Source: Bin87 sp965204395 (lineage in GTDB: Bacteria; Chloroflexota; Dehalococcoidia; Lucifugimonadales; UBA3495). From it: a stretch of 64,000 nt of DNA. How positions within the stretch are numbered: the first letter of the stretch is position 1; every line of letters begins with the position of its first letter. The translations under genes were made by a program, and so were the position numbers. The notes below the pieces were generated by a model that was not told where the DNA came from, ran no database searches, and was given only the letters and a program-made list of their open reading frames with translations. Positions 52,137 through 61,397 of this stretch are shown here, piece after piece. The stretch is from positions 2,728,001-2,792,000 of the forward strand of contig OZ241987.1 of NCBI GenBank assembly GCA_965204395.1, read 5' to 3'.

Positions 52137-52589
52137 GACATTCCTCCTTTGAACTTCTCCGCCTGCTCCTGCGACGGCGACGCGCGGGACGTAGCACTGG
52201 CTTTCACGTCGATTCCGAAGCTGCTACCGTCGCCGCCGATTGGCGACGACAATCACCCATCGGGCACGGCGTCGACCGTTATGTAGGGAGCGACGAACGC
52301 CTTCCCGTCCTTGGCAGCCGTGAAACGACCGTCCTCCCGGCATGGTCGTCCCCCAGGAGCGGACGCGGCGAGTGGGCAGTCGGGGGTTCCACCCTGACGC
52401 GGCGAGCATGGAGCGATGGTCGCCCTACTCTCGCGATGGATCAGGCCAACGCGACCCGCCGACCGGTACGTCGCCATGCTTGGGGTCACAGCTCTTCTGC
52501 AACAACCAGCCACCCGCTGAACTCCGCCAGTATCGGTCCATGGGAACGCTGCAACCACGATGGGGCGGCGATTGTAATGCGATGGAGAC
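52137..52589. other. Gap of about 450 bases, no gene seen
   Basis: No convincing frame or RNA. It is likely to hold the promoter for the viperin operon. Confidence 0.4.
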
Positions 52590-52700
52590 GAGCTCGCAAG
52601 TCACGATCCAAACCGGTACCGCATGCAGTACGAATTGCTGGACGACGAGCTGGTTTTCCTGGTGGTTCTAGTTGTTCACCAACGCAAGTCGTACCGTAAC
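52590..52700 (+). pseudogene. RelE/ParE-type toxin C-terminal remnant
   Basis: The frame reads NRYRMQYELLDDELVFLVVLVVHQRKSYRN, which has the -YR--YE--DD-LV-L---V-HR---Y pattern of RelE/ParE toxin ends. The N-terminal part is not recognisable. Confidence 0.4.
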
Positions 52701-52799
52701 AGGCAAAACGCAGCGGAGATTAACGACGAGATTACCATCCTGGGCCAGGAGCCATGCCACGCCTGGCACTACCGGGAGGCGGATGGGGACTCACGGACC

Positions 52800-53306
52800 T
52801 CACGGTCTGACCGCAGCCTCGTCGGCATTGGTCGTTCCCCACGCGGGCCTGGACAGCAGGAGCTGGGCGGCGAAGGCTCGGCGCTGTTCGGGCTGGGCGG
52901 ACAGGAACTCGGAGATGGCCGTCTCCGCCCGGTCGATGCAGTCCCGGGCCTGATCGGCCGTGAACGTGTTTTCCGGATCCTCCTCAGCCAGCAGCCGCTG
53001 GTGATGGGTGGCGAGAAAGACGTCGACGAAATTGCCGACGGCTTCGGGCTGACGGGAGAAGTCGGCCCGCATCAGCTCGAATGCGGAGTCGCCGCCCAGG
53101 GCCGTGTAGACGCGGCTCCACTCGGGCGAGCTGCCCTCCGCCTCGGATGGACCGATCAGCAGGTCCGCGTTGCTGCGGGCCAGGGCGTGGTACTTGGCAT
53201 AGTAGGCGCTGGCGACGGCCATGCGAACCCTGGCTTGGTGGAGACGGTCGGACGATTCAGTTGCGGACATCTGCCGCGCCAGCTCGATGATGTTTTGCCA
53301 TTGCAT
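52800..53306 (-). CDS. HEPN-like domain protein
   Basis: 168 residues. HEPN-type helix pattern: RVRMAVASAYYAKYHALARSNADLLIG, second helix near the end DCIDRAETAISEFLSAQPEQRRAFAAQLLLS. The layout matches the protein at 36687. RxxxxH in the usual position is not clear, so it may be a non-catalytic HEPN bundle or a partner in a toxin system. AAGGAGAT is 8 bases before the ATG. It is between the viperin gene group and the third Cys/His-ASCH module. Confidence 0.6.
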   Translation of the reverse strand: MQWQNIIELARQMSATESSDRLHQARVRMAVASAYYAKYHALARSNADLLIGPSEAEGSSPEWSRVYTALGGDSAFELMRADFSRQPEAVGNFVDVFLATHHQRLLAEEDPENTFTADQARDCIDRAETAISEFLSAQPEQRRAFAAQLLLSRPAWGTTNADEAAVRP

Positions 53307-53501
53307 GGTTGGATCTCCTTGGTGTCAATTTTGACTGATAGCTCCTGCCTTATCCCTGGTCCGCAGAATGTTGGCGCATTGACGCCGCGGCGACGCTTGC
53401 CGCAGGCGGCCTGAAACCTTCCGCCCGGGGCGCCGGGAAGAGTTGCCGGAAATCTCATTGCAATCTCGGCAACTGACCCGCATTCTCCGGAGGTGAGAAC
53501 C

Positions 53502-53735
53502 ATGCCCCAATGTGTTGCCTGCGGCGCCGAGCCGGTGCCGCACGTCCGCGCGCCCCACACCGTCTACGTCCAGACCCTCTACCGCATCGGCGGCCAGGAC
53601 TACTGCCGCCACCACGTCATCAGGGCCGCCGTGGCCGTGGCCGTGATCGCCGAGATCAAACCCGGCGCCGGACCGGTGGCGGGCGTCCCGCGGGGAGCGC
53701 CCTCCAAGGAACATTTCCGAAACTTCCAGGGATGA
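53502..53735 (+). CDS. Small Cys/His protein, copy 3
   Basis: 77 residues, closest to copy 2 (same C-terminal tail: GAPSKEHFRNFQG). CxxC and CRHH are kept. GGAGG lies 9 bases before the ATG. It ends 4 bases before the GTG of a disrupted ASCH gene. The 70 bases upstream are also conserved with those before copy 2, so the whole unit was duplicated. Confidence 0.72.
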   Translation: MPQCVACGAEPVPHVRAPHTVYVQTLYRIGGQDYCRHHVIRAAVAVAVIAEIKPGAGPVAGVPRGAPSKEHFRNFQG

Positions 53736-56700
53736 GCCGGTGTACGCCATCACTTTGCACCAGCCCTGGGCCACGCTGACCGCCCTGGGGATCAAGACGA
53801 TAGAGACCAGGTCCTGGCCAGCACGGGAGGGGCTGCTGGGCCAGGTCATCGCCATCCACGCCGGCAAGCGAGTGGTGCGGCAGCCGGGCGAATGCATTGA
53901 AAAGGAACTGCGGACTCGACTGGGCGAGGACTGGCAGCTGAACATCCCCACGGGCGCGGAGCTGGCCACCGCCATTCTGGCCGGCATGGCACCGGTGGAA
54001 TACATGGACCCAATGACCGGCCATGTGGTCCATGCGGCCGACACCGAGATGGGGTGCGCCGTGGGAGCGGCACGAACCTAGATCGATTCCTGGGGCGACT
54101 TCAGCACCGGCTGCTGGCTGTGGTTCCTCACCGGCGTGAAAGCATTGCCGGAGCCGATCCCTGCCGTCGGCCGGCAGTCCCTCTGGCGCTGGGACGCTGG
54201 TGATTAGCGTTGGTGACCTGACCACGGAACAGGCCTGGGCAGAGCGGAGGGTATCGGGATCGGCCGTGGCAAGCTGCAGTTGGTGGGCGCCGAGACCCTC
54301 GAAGAGTTGCTCGCGACAGGTGAAAACCAGGATCTGGACGCGCTGTGCGGCGTGCGAGAGGATGTCGAACATCAGCCGCATCCGCTGGTCGTCGGAAAAC
54401 GCGAGCGCGTCGTCCAGGATCACAGCGGCGGGCGCGCCCTGGTCAATCAGCATCTCGGCGAAGGCCAGGCGAACAAGGACGGCGATCTGTTCCTGAGTGC
54501 CCATGCTCAGATGATCGAAACTTGCTTCATATCCCGCGCGGCGGGACACACCGGTGATGTACAGGTCCTCGTTTATGCCGATCTCGGCGTTGGGGAAGAG
54601 CATTTGGAGATACGGATGGACGCGATTGACGACTGGGGCGAGGTAGCGTTCCCTGGCGTCGCTCTCGGCTGTGCGAAGCGTTTCGGCCAGGAGGTCCAGG
54701 ACCGCAATTTCGCGTTCGAAATGTTCACGGCGGCGGATGGCCAGGTCGAGTTGATGCTGCGTGTGTTCGATGGCTTCGTCGATGCCGGCGCCATCGTGAG
54801 CTTCGATGCGCTCACGTAGCCGGACGCTCTCGATTTGCAGTTCAACTCGGTCTCTTTCGCGTTGTTCAATCGTCGCCTGGAGTCGTGTGATCCGAGCTTC
54901 CAGCTGCGCCCTGGCATTGGCCGGTCGCTCCTCCTCCAGCGAGGAGACGGTCTGCTGCTGTTCGGTCACCGCCTGCGCAACTGCCTCGCGCGCCTCCGCG
55001 AGTTGCTGATCGGGTGCAGCTTCGGCGTCGCTCCGGAGCTGTTCATCCCGCCTTTCGACCAAGTCGGTTTGACTATCCACCGTGTTCTGCAGCGTGCGCA
55101 CTTCCACCATGCGGTCTGCGACGGATCGTGCCCGCTCGTCCACAGCCTCACGGGCGACCCGTTCCTCGTCCCTTGCCTTCTGCAGTTCTGACTGTGCGGA
55201 TTCCAGGGCAACCTCAGCCTGCTCCTTTTCTGGGATCTGAACCGTGCCCTCCTCTTCCGGTAGGTCCGCCAGCGCCTGGATCAATTCGTCGATTCGTGAC
55301 TGGAGGGCGGCGGCGCTGCCGGACGGCTCGAGCCGTTCCAGTTCCTGACGAGCCGCGTCGGCGGTGACCTCGAGATCGCGCCGTTGGTCCCGCAGGACCT
55401 GTGCGTCGGCAAGCGTTTGCGCTCCGACTTCGCTGAGCGCAGCGTCCAGATCAACTCTGGCTTCCCGTTCCGCGCGCATGAGCTGGTCACGGTCGGCAAC
55501 GGCCGGCTCGATGAGGATCCTGCCCCGCTCGGGGATGGTGATCGTGACCGGCTCCACTGCCTCGACCGTCCTGGGCGGGTCCGTCAACGGAACGCCGTTG
55601 GCCTCAATGCCGGTAAGACGGTCGCTTGGGATGTCAAAGGTGACGCGCGTTGCCGCGACGCTGAGCCGGGCATTTGCCTGCTCGGCTGTGTCCGTGGCCT
55701 GGCGGATCCGTTGCAGAGATTCATCCGTGACTCTGATCTGCTCGGCCTGACGCTGGGCTTCAGTGAGTCGCTCCTGCGCAGCTTCGACAGCGCTCTGTTG
55801 GCGGAGCAGGTCGTCCAGCTCTGCGGAGCGAGTGATACGGTCCAGGATGCGGCGCCAGCTTGCCTCTGACCGTATCGCTGTTTCAACGGCCGCTTCGGCG
55901 TCCGTCGCGGCCTGCCGCAGTTCGTCAAGCGACGACGATGATTCCCGCTCGTGTTCCTGCAGTTCCTCCAGCCGCTCGGTGTCCTGCCTCAGCTTTTCCT
56001 GGTCCGCCTTGAGTTCAGCTCGCCGGGATGTGCGCTCGGTTTCGGCGCGTTCGGCTTGCTCCAACCGTCCCTGCCGGTTCTGTAGCTCACTGAGAGCCGC
56101 TTCGAGTTGCAGGTCGTGCCGCATCACCTCGCCGAGCTGCTCCTGAGCCTCCGCAAGTTCTTCCTGATCGATGCGGTCCTGACTGCCTTCCTCCAGCCGC
56201 GTGAGCCGCGCTGCCGTCGCCGCCAACTGCTCAAGCGTTTCCGACATCTCCAGCTGTTGCTGCTGCTGCTCGCCGAGACGCTGTTCGAGCTCACTGACGT
56301 GATCAAGCGTGTCCTTGTATTCGCCGCGGGGCTGGCGCCGGGCCGGAGTCACCAGTTCGTCACGCCGCTGTTCGATGACCTGCGGCAGTTCTCTGCCGCG
56401 CCGGCCTCCGAGCACCGTGCCGACCTCGGACTCCAGCCCGGCGCTGAGACTTGCCAGCGCCGAATCGGGCAGGTCCGGTCTGCCGAAAGACTGTCCCTGC
56501 AGAACCCAGAGGACGCCCCACATGCCGAGCGTATCCGAAGTCGCTCCCCGGTTGCCGGCCTCGGCGAATCCCAGAAGGTTGCGCAACTCGTCCTCGGCAG
56601 CATCCGCTTCGAGCAACGTTCCATCAGGACATTGCAGCCGCGCAAAGGAGCTCCTCACGAAGCGCTTGGTCAGCGTGTACTCAGCGTCGTTGACTTCGAA

Positions 56701-56931
56701 GACGAGCTCAACGACCGGCGCCGCGCCACTTCGATCGTTTTGCAATGCCACGATTGGGCGTGCCCTGGAACTGTGGCGCTCGAACAGCACTGCGCGAAGC
56801 CCGTCCAACAGGGTCGATTTGCCAAGCTCGTTCGGCCCAACGACCAGATTGAGACCGTCGCCGAGTTCGCCCAACTGTGTGGGCACGGCGAAGCGCTTCA
56901 GCTGGTTGACCGAGAGCTTTCGCAGTTTCAT
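53656..56931 (-). CDS. SbcC/YhaN-like AAA ATPase with abnormal C terminus
   Basis: 1091 codons. The N-terminal ATPase half carries Walker A GPNELGKST (residues 32-40). Long coiled-coil arms cover about 190-820. The C-terminal half has the ABC signature FDHLSMGTQEQIAVLVRLAFAEML and Walker B AAVILDDALAFSDD, then ILVFTCREQLFEGLGAHQLQL. Conserved sequence stops near 54215; the remaining 184 codons (to 53656) are the antisense of the ASCH gene and cannot be homologous. The native stop was therefore lost, probably when the ASCH unit arrived. Such proteins act in DNA break repair with a SbcD-like nuclease, whose gene here overlaps by 4 bases but is broken. Confidence 0.85.
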   Translation of the reverse strand: MKLRKLSVNQLKRFAVPTQLGELGDGLNLVVGPNELGKSTLLDGLRAVLFERHSSRARPIVALQNDRSGAAPVVELVFEVNDAEYTLTKRFVRSSFARLQCPDGTLLEADAAEDELRNLLGFAEAGNRGATSDTLGMWGVLWVLQGQSFGRPDLPDSALASLSAGLESEVGTVLGGRRGRELPQVIEQRRDELVTPARRQPRGEYKDTLDHVSELEQRLGEQQQQQLEMSETLEQLAATAARLTRLEEGSQDRIDQEELAEAQEQLGEVMRHDLQLEAALSELQNRQGRLEQAERAETERTSRRAELKADQEKLRQDTERLEELQEHERESSSSLDELRQAATDAEAAVETAIRSEASWRRILDRITRSAELDDLLRQQSAVEAAQERLTEAQRQAEQIRVTDESLQRIRQATDTAEQANARLSVAATRVTFDIPSDRLTGIEANGVPLTDPPRTVEAVEPVTITIPERGRILIEPAVADRDQLMRAEREARVDLDAALSEVGAQTLADAQVLRDQRRDLEVTADAARQELERLEPSGSAAALQSRIDELIQALADLPEEEGTVQIPEKEQAEVALESAQSELQKARDEERVAREAVDERARSVADRMVEVRTLQNTVDSQTDLVERRDEQLRSDAEAAPDQQLAEAREAVAQAVTEQQQTVSSLEEERPANARAQLEARITRLQATIEQRERDRVELQIESVRLRERIEAHDGAGIDEAIEHTQHQLDLAIRRREHFEREIAVLDLLAETLRTAESDARERYLAPVVNRVHPYLQMLFPNAEIGINEDLYITGVSRRAGYEASFDHLSMGTQEQIAVLVRLAFAEMLIDQGAPAAVILDDALAFSDDQRMRLMFDILSHAAQRVQILVFTCREQLFEGLGAHQLQLATADPDTLRSAQACSVVRSPTLITSVPAPEGLPADGRDRLRQCFHAGEEPQPAAGAEVAPGIDLGSCRSHGAPHLGVGRMDHMAGHWVHVFHRCHAGQNGGGQLRARGDVQLPVLAQSSPQFLFNAFARLPHHSLAGVDGDDLAQQPLPCWPGPGLYRLDPQGGQRGPGLVQSDGVHRLIPGSFGNVPWRALPAGRPPPVRRRV
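53740..54207 (+). pseudogene. ASCH-domain protein, broken by a stop
   Basis: Aligns end to end with the gene at 47392. At the position where that gene reads RTPIDPW the present one reads RT-stop-IDSW: CCC has become TAG at about 54079-54081. After the stop the frame is intact to its own TAG at 54207. A 113-residue truncated product would keep the ASCH core start but lose the WGDFS..WLWFL end. Confidence 0.85.
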
Positions 56932-58070
56932 CGTTGCCCCGATTCAAGCTTCTTGTGCTCGATGTAGAGTCGATGAAGGGCGGCACGGGCGAGTTCGGCG
57001 TCACTCCCCCTCGACTCGATGATTCCTCGCAGCCTGTCAGCAGCGGCGCGCACAATCCTGCGCGGATCAATGCTGTCAAGGTCGTCGTCGGTGGGTTCCG
57101 GAAACAACTGCCCGCGGTCGATCCGAAGATGGTAAAGCGCTGCGGCCGCCCCATCTACGATCTGTTCCTCAAAGTGCAGCAGGTCAGCCAGTGAGAGCGC
57201 TCCTGAGAGTTTTAGATCGACCAGCGTGTGGTTGAGGTCGCCGTTCAGGTTCCGCAATTTGTACTCAAGCAGATCTACGTCCTCCAGGGTTTCCACGCGC
57301 TCATCCAGCGTTTCCCAGTGGTACTGACCCGTCGAAGCGGAGTGACCTCGGGCAACTCCTTCGGACCGTCTATCTCCACCAGCAGGGCTGTGCCCTGACC
57401 CCGCGTCTGAAACGAGTCCGTCTCTGGCGTGCCGCTGTACCAACAGCGCTCGTTTACCTGAAGCTCTCCGTGCCAGTCGCCCAGCGCCAGGTAGTCAAGT
57501 CGAGCAAGCTCCGGCCGCGTGGGGTCGATCCGGTTGGCTCTCTGTTCCTCATTTGTATCGAAGCCGTACACGGCGCCATGAGCCAGACCGATGCGTATCA
57601 GGCTGTCCTGTCATCGGTGACCTGCTCGTCCATCCAGGCGGTGGGGTCATTGAGGGTCCGACGATGTTGGAGTGGAGCCGGGAGCAGGACGGTGGCATCC
57701 TGCTCGATGACGGCGGCGGTGGGTTCTATGTGCGCGCGGACGTTGTCAGGCAGACCACGCCTTCGGAGTTGGTCCCACAGTCCGTTGGGCTGGTGCGGAT
57801 CATGGTTTCCCGGCAGCAGATGCCACTGTACCGACGTGTGAGCGCGCATTCGCTCGACGACCTGGTTGCGTGTGCGGGGGAGGGCGCTGCGTGGTCGTAA
57901 ACGTCGCCTGCAACCAATACATGGCTCACGTCGTGCTAATCGGCGAGATTGCCGATGCGCGTGATCGCCTCCAGTCGCGCCAGCTGGAGGCCGCCCATCT
58001 CCGCACCGTCGGTGAAGCGGAAAACTTTGCCGATCTGCCAGTCGGCGGAGTGAATGAAGCGAAATGCCAT
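56928..58070 (-). pseudogene. SbcD-like metallophosphoesterase, several lesions
   Basis: Starts MAFRFIHSADWQIGKVFRF at 58070. Conserved parts are HDVSHVLVAGDVYDHAAPS, TSVQWHLLPGNHDPHQ and LDYLALGDWHGELQV, with the H, D, N and H metal ligands of the calcineurin-like fold (GDV-D, GNHD, GDWHG). Lesions: a TAG at 57936, a frameshift near 57880, a stop near 57598, and a frameshift near 57300. The last part (57443-56928) with DLLEYKLRNLNGDLNHTLVDLKLSG is open and ends overlapping the ATPase start. The enzyme is lost while its ATPase partner is largely kept. Confidence 0.85.
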
Positions 58071-58199
58071 TGACTAAACAGGTTCCCCCATGAATGGCGT
58101 CATGGTGATGACACAGGAGAGTGTTCCCAGCTTCGGGGATATTGGAAGCGGAAAACCAGCCCGAAACTAGGAGCGCCCGACGGATATTACCACCGGATC

Positions 58200-58357
58200 A
58201 ACTCGCCCGCATCCACATTGCCTTTGACCGGCGCCACCCGGTGGCCGATGCGCGGCCGATTCCTACCGGTGACCCTGTCCCATCAACTGGGACTGGATGG
58301 ACTGGTGAACCGCCATGTTGATCCCGGAGATGCGCCAGGTTGGACCGCGTTGCAGTA
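58200..58357 (+). pseudogene. IS1380-type transposase N-terminal remnant
   Basis: Frames read IAFDRRHPVADA and, after a shift near 58258, LPVTLSHQLGLDGLVNRHVDPGDAPGW. These fit the start of IS1380 transposases (VAFDD--LV-DAGLLLP-TL---LGL--LVD-H-DLG-APG). It is a short fragment in the 330-base gap after the SbcD remnant. Nothing else is seen in that gap. Confidence 0.5.
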
Positions 58358-58403
58358 GCTGGACTCCGTGCGACGGTGGTCAAGCAGACGGTCGGCCTGG
58401 CTG

Positions 58404-58691
58404 TCATACGGGTGCGAGGTATTCCAGGTATACCGCGTGGTCGTCCTCAACTAAGCAGTACCAGATGATGGATCTTCGGTCGTACGTTACGGCCCGAGTG
58501 TCGATGGGCAATCCTTCAAAATGCCTGAACTGACGAGGATTTCGCGCGAGCCTGCTCCGGAACTTGGCGAGGAAGCGCCCCGACTCTTCGGTGATCTCGT
58601 CGTTTTGGACGGCATCAGCCCAGCCACGTGGGAACGGCTCTCGTTCAATGACCTCTTGCGGCCGTTCGTCTACTGGCGGCATTGGCGGCAA
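58404..58691 (-). CDS. Probable toxin partner of the Panacea gene
   Basis: 95 residues, starting inside the Panacea gene (47-base overlap). The end, FRHFEGLPIDTRAVTYDRRSIIWYCLVEDDHAVYLEYLAPV, has the strand-rich -TR-V-YD-R-I-WY-V-DD---YLEYL layout of RelE/ParE or BrnT-like toxins. The N-terminal part is a proline-rich and helical piece (VDERPQEVIEREPFPRGWADAVQ). Coupled to a Panacea antitoxin it is best read as a toxin, but its target is unknown. Confidence 0.6.
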   Translation of the reverse strand: MPPMPPVDERPQEVIEREPFPRGWADAVQNDEITEESGRFLAKFRSRLARNPRQFRHFEGLPIDTRAVTYDRRSIIWYCLVEDDHAVYLEYLAPV

Positions 58692-59217
58692 TCCTCTTGG
58701 CGGTGTCGAGGTTTTTATCGGTCAGCGGGACGTCGGACAATCCAGCCAGGTCATAGGGTATTGCTTGGCCGGGTTCAGTCAGTATCCATCCGAACTCCTG
58801 GTGGACGTAGTCCACTATTTGGGTGGCATCGAATTTGTCAAAACGTTCCAGTTGCTGGTTGAGGATGGTCTCATCTTGAGAAGATAGAACTTCCGCGTGT
58901 ACTAGTCGGTTTGCGATCCAGCGGTGCCTGTGGACGTCGATCCCCAGTTCTTCGGAGAATATGTCCACGTCGCCGGCCATCGTCATGGCGTTTCTGCGGG
59001 CTGCCCATGCCTGCGGGTACGGGCCGTGCGGGTAGCGCAGGTACGTGGCGCCGGTAATGGGTTCTCCAAATTGCAGGTATGCTGCGCAGTCGGCGTAATA
59101 CAGCATCGTGACCAGCTTGGTCTCGCCGAAGTTGGGGTCGTTCTGCGATCTGTTGATCAGGAAAACTACTGCCTCGGTGAGCTTGTCCAACCGCAGGTCG
59201 AAAGTCGATGCGTCCAT
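58645..59217 (-). CDS. Panacea/SocA-like antitoxin-domain protein (DUF4065)
   Basis: About 190 residues from ATG at 59217 with AAGGAG 9 bases upstream. The Panacea domain is clear: LTEAVVFLINRSQNDPNFGETKLVTMLYYADCAAYLQFGEPITGATYLRYPHGPYPQAW (K and YYAD region and YxHGPYP). This domain is known as a promiscuous antitoxin in two-gene systems; partners vary widely. The overlapping 95-residue gene downstream is the probable toxin. The C-terminal third is charged and ends AKRIAANAASRRTAARGH. Regulation is likely by the pair itself; no operator is obvious. Confidence 0.8.
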   Translation of the reverse strand: MDASTFDLRLDKLTEAVVFLINRSQNDPNFGETKLVTMLYYADCAAYLQFGEPITGATYLRYPHGPYPQAWAARRNAMTMAGDVDIFSEELGIDVHRHRWIANRLVHAEVLSSQDETILNQQLERFDKFDATQIVDYVHQEFGWILTEPGQAIPYDLAGLSDVPLTDKNLDTAKRIAANAASRRTAARGH

Positions 59218-60066
59218 GTTTTCTTGCTCCTTCGGCGTCGGACTGTCGGAGTACGGTTCGGTTGCCGGAGTCAAGCCTTCTCGGGAATACCAAGATATGG
59301 TGGGAGGCTTGATGCTGTCAAAAATGATGGCGTGTCCGGCAGGCTCTGGACCTATGTGTCTTGGACATCTTCGGCGCTCAGCCGACCTAAAGGTCGGCTT
59401 CTACCGCTGGACGGGTTCGAACTATCCCCGTGTATGCCGGGGTTGCCGGGCTGATTTGTGGTTATCGTCGGCATCGCGCCTCTGGCGGGGTTATCGGTGT
59501 TGAGGCTGGACGACGACGTGGATATACCGGCCCGTCGCGTTCATCCCGACCTCCCCCTATTTGATGCTGAGCAGCTGGATGGTGATGCCTCAGACGGTGC
59601 CGGGTCCAACTTTCTTTCGGTGAGCTGGCCAATCATGCAGTGATCCTCGGAGCTGGAACTGCTGTGCTCCGAGGCGACGCCGCCGGGCTTGCCAAGGGCG
59701 TAATGGTCGAACCCGTAAATGCGTTGGGCGTCGCCGCTGCTGTGCTCTTGGAGTAAATTCTGGCCGTACTTGCCCTTGTTGGGGGGTACCGTTTGATTCT
59801 GTGGGATGTCCCTACGGAATGGGAGCATATTGTCCCGAAAAATCAAACGGCACCAAACTCAGGTATACATGGGCAGTGGGACTCGAAGTCAGTTGACAGA
59901 CTGCACACGCCTCTGATGGCCATGTTTCACCACCCGTGGCCGTTAGACAGATTCAGCCTTGCCTATGGGAATATCAATCTCGGGCGGCTGCGGTGTCTAC
60001 AGAAAGATGGTCGCACCAGTATCCCGCGGGGGTGGAGACGTGCGATTGGCTGGCTGCTAGGGTTGC
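59218..60066. other. Gap of about 850 bases with one strong hairpin
   Basis: Probably an area of old insertions. The plus strand near 59380-59410 could encode SADLKVGFYRW, as seen at the 3' end of some IS200/IS605 elements. No open frame has coding character, and I see no RNA gene. Confidence 0.4.
59381..59398. terminator. Perfect hairpin GCCGACCTAAAGGTCGGC
   Basis: An 8-bp stem with a 2-base loop. It is of the type found at the right end of IS200/IS605 elements and could equally end transcription. No full element is next to it. Confidence 0.55.
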
Positions 60067-60735
60067 TTACGTCCTTACCCGGGATATGCCTGGTGACGAC
60101 GCAAGGTTCAATGTGAATATTTCCGCAGGGAGTTCTCTTGCGTTTTCGCTCAATATCTGGGCAATGGTCATTGTTTGACTGACACTTCCTTCAAATATGT
60201 TCGGAGGAAATGGTATTAGCCATAGCAGTGAGGCATGACCAGTTGTGTATTCTTGAGGGATAATTCCTGCGTCCGTAGAAGATGTTTCGCCTGTATTCAT
60301 ATCTATTGCTAGGTTCATCACAACGCCGGGCATGCAGGGTCTTTGGACTTCATTGATGTCTAGTCCCTCTTCGTACACGGCCGCCACTACATAATATTGA
60401 TGTTCAGCAAGCGGTCGGTACTTATGAATCTTGCGTTTCACACGGTCAACAGAACTCTCATCGCTATCGAGATATGTGACTTCTACAATAAATCGATAGG
60501 AACTTGGTAACTGAGGCGCCACTGTCCACTCGTAATCTGGGCGTTTGCCGGAGAAGTCGGGTTCTCGATCCAATTGGCCGGAGCAATCGCCCAGTATTAG
60601 CCCCACATAGCCTTCCGCTATCGCTCCCTTCTTTCTTTCTCGCCTATAGGATTTCATGCGGTCTAGGCAGGCTTGGAGTAAGGGTCCATGAATTGTCAGA
60701 TGTTCTTTCATGACACTCTGGGGGTTCCGTTTCAT
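60067..60735 (-). CDS. Hypothetical protein, PD-(D/E)xK-like
   Basis: 222 residues. The part REPDFSGKRPDYEWTVAPQLPSSYRFIVEVTYLDSDESSVDRVKRKIHKYRPLAEHQYYVVAAVYEE carries D67, E85 and the Lys pair of a PD-(D/E)xK-type nuclease (RPDYE...EVTY...K-HKY). A stretch of helices precedes it (YRRERKKGAIAEGYVGLILGD), as in restriction-like enzymes. No partner methylase is near. It may be a free nuclease or a recombination enzyme. Confidence 0.55.
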   Translation of the reverse strand: MKRNPQSVMKEHLTIHGPLLQACLDRMKSYRRERKKGAIAEGYVGLILGDCSGQLDREPDFSGKRPDYEWTVAPQLPSSYRFIVEVTYLDSDESSVDRVKRKIHKYRPLAEHQYYVVAAVYEEGLDINEVQRPCMPGVVMNLAIDMNTGETSSTDAGIIPQEYTTGHASLLWLIPFPPNIFEGSVSQTMTIAQILSENARELPAEIFTLNLASSPGISRVRT

Positions 60736-60871
60736 TCAGGGTGTACTACTGAGATACCCACTGCGCCCGACCAGTAGCGAAATCGATAGTGCACTGCGAA
60801 ATCCCCTTGAACACGTTCATCCCGACTGGACGCTTGGCAAAGGGTTGTGATGAATATAGATCTTGGATGAG

Positions 60872-61165
60872 TCAGTGTTGTAGGGATGGCAAAAAAAGCA
60901 CCGCTGAAATGTCGGAATACCGGTGAGTGCCGTCATCCTTCTTGGCAGTGAATACGGCGTTAGGTTTGACAACTTCTCTCAGTTGACCATTGCTTAGGAC
61001 CTCACACCCTTTATCACCGTACAGGGCAACCATGTCGTCATCATCTCCGAACGAAAAGTGATTCGACAGCTTGGGCCAGACCGCAATTACGTAAGGGCTG
61101 AGAATTTCACCGTATTTGTGAGCTATTGCTATGATCACCTTACGAACTGGATTACCGATGTCCAC
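60872..61165 (-). CDS. Hypothetical protein, 97 residues, perhaps a fragment
   Basis: Unrecognised: KVIIAIAHKYGEILSPYVIAVWPKLSNHFSFGDDDDMVALYGDKGCEVLSNGQLREVVKPNAVF, ending SDISAVLFLPSLQH. The pattern is globular and strand-rich. The ATG lacks a good ribosome-binding site and sequence upstream in another frame is also protein-like, so it could be the end of a longer broken gene. Confidence 0.4.
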   Translation of the reverse strand: MDIGNPVRKVIIAIAHKYGEILSPYVIAVWPKLSNHFSFGDDDDMVALYGDKGCEVLSNGQLREVVKPNAVFTAKKDDGTHRYSDISAVLFLPSLQH

Positions 61166-61397
61166 TTCGACAGCCTGGCATACAATAACTCTCTATCGTG
61201 TTATGCCCCTCGAAACTTCTGCCAGCTTGCCAAAGCGCTAGCTTGATGCCCGGATCCTAACATGGAGCGCAGTGGCAGGAAACTGCTAACTTACACTTCA
61301 GGTGCGGGCAAAAGCCTTTACTCAATCCGCGAAATTCAGTCCAGTTGTTTTGGTTGAAGCAAGTGGGATAAGCCCCTTTCCCGCATCCTGGACAAAT

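Noticed and set aside
53396..53414. GCCGC-AG-GCGGC near 53400 as another palindromic element
   Set aside because: The arms differ from TCCGCC/GGCGGA and it is not in a transposase, so I left it out of the family.
53656..54207. The last 184 codons of the SbcC-like frame as a real domain
   Set aside because: They are exactly antisense to the ASCH gene and have no family pattern, so I treat them as read-through after loss of the stop.
59400..59450. A tRNA because of GGGTTCGAAC
   Set aside because: The T-arm-like bases are not followed by an acceptor stem and no cloverleaf can be built around them.
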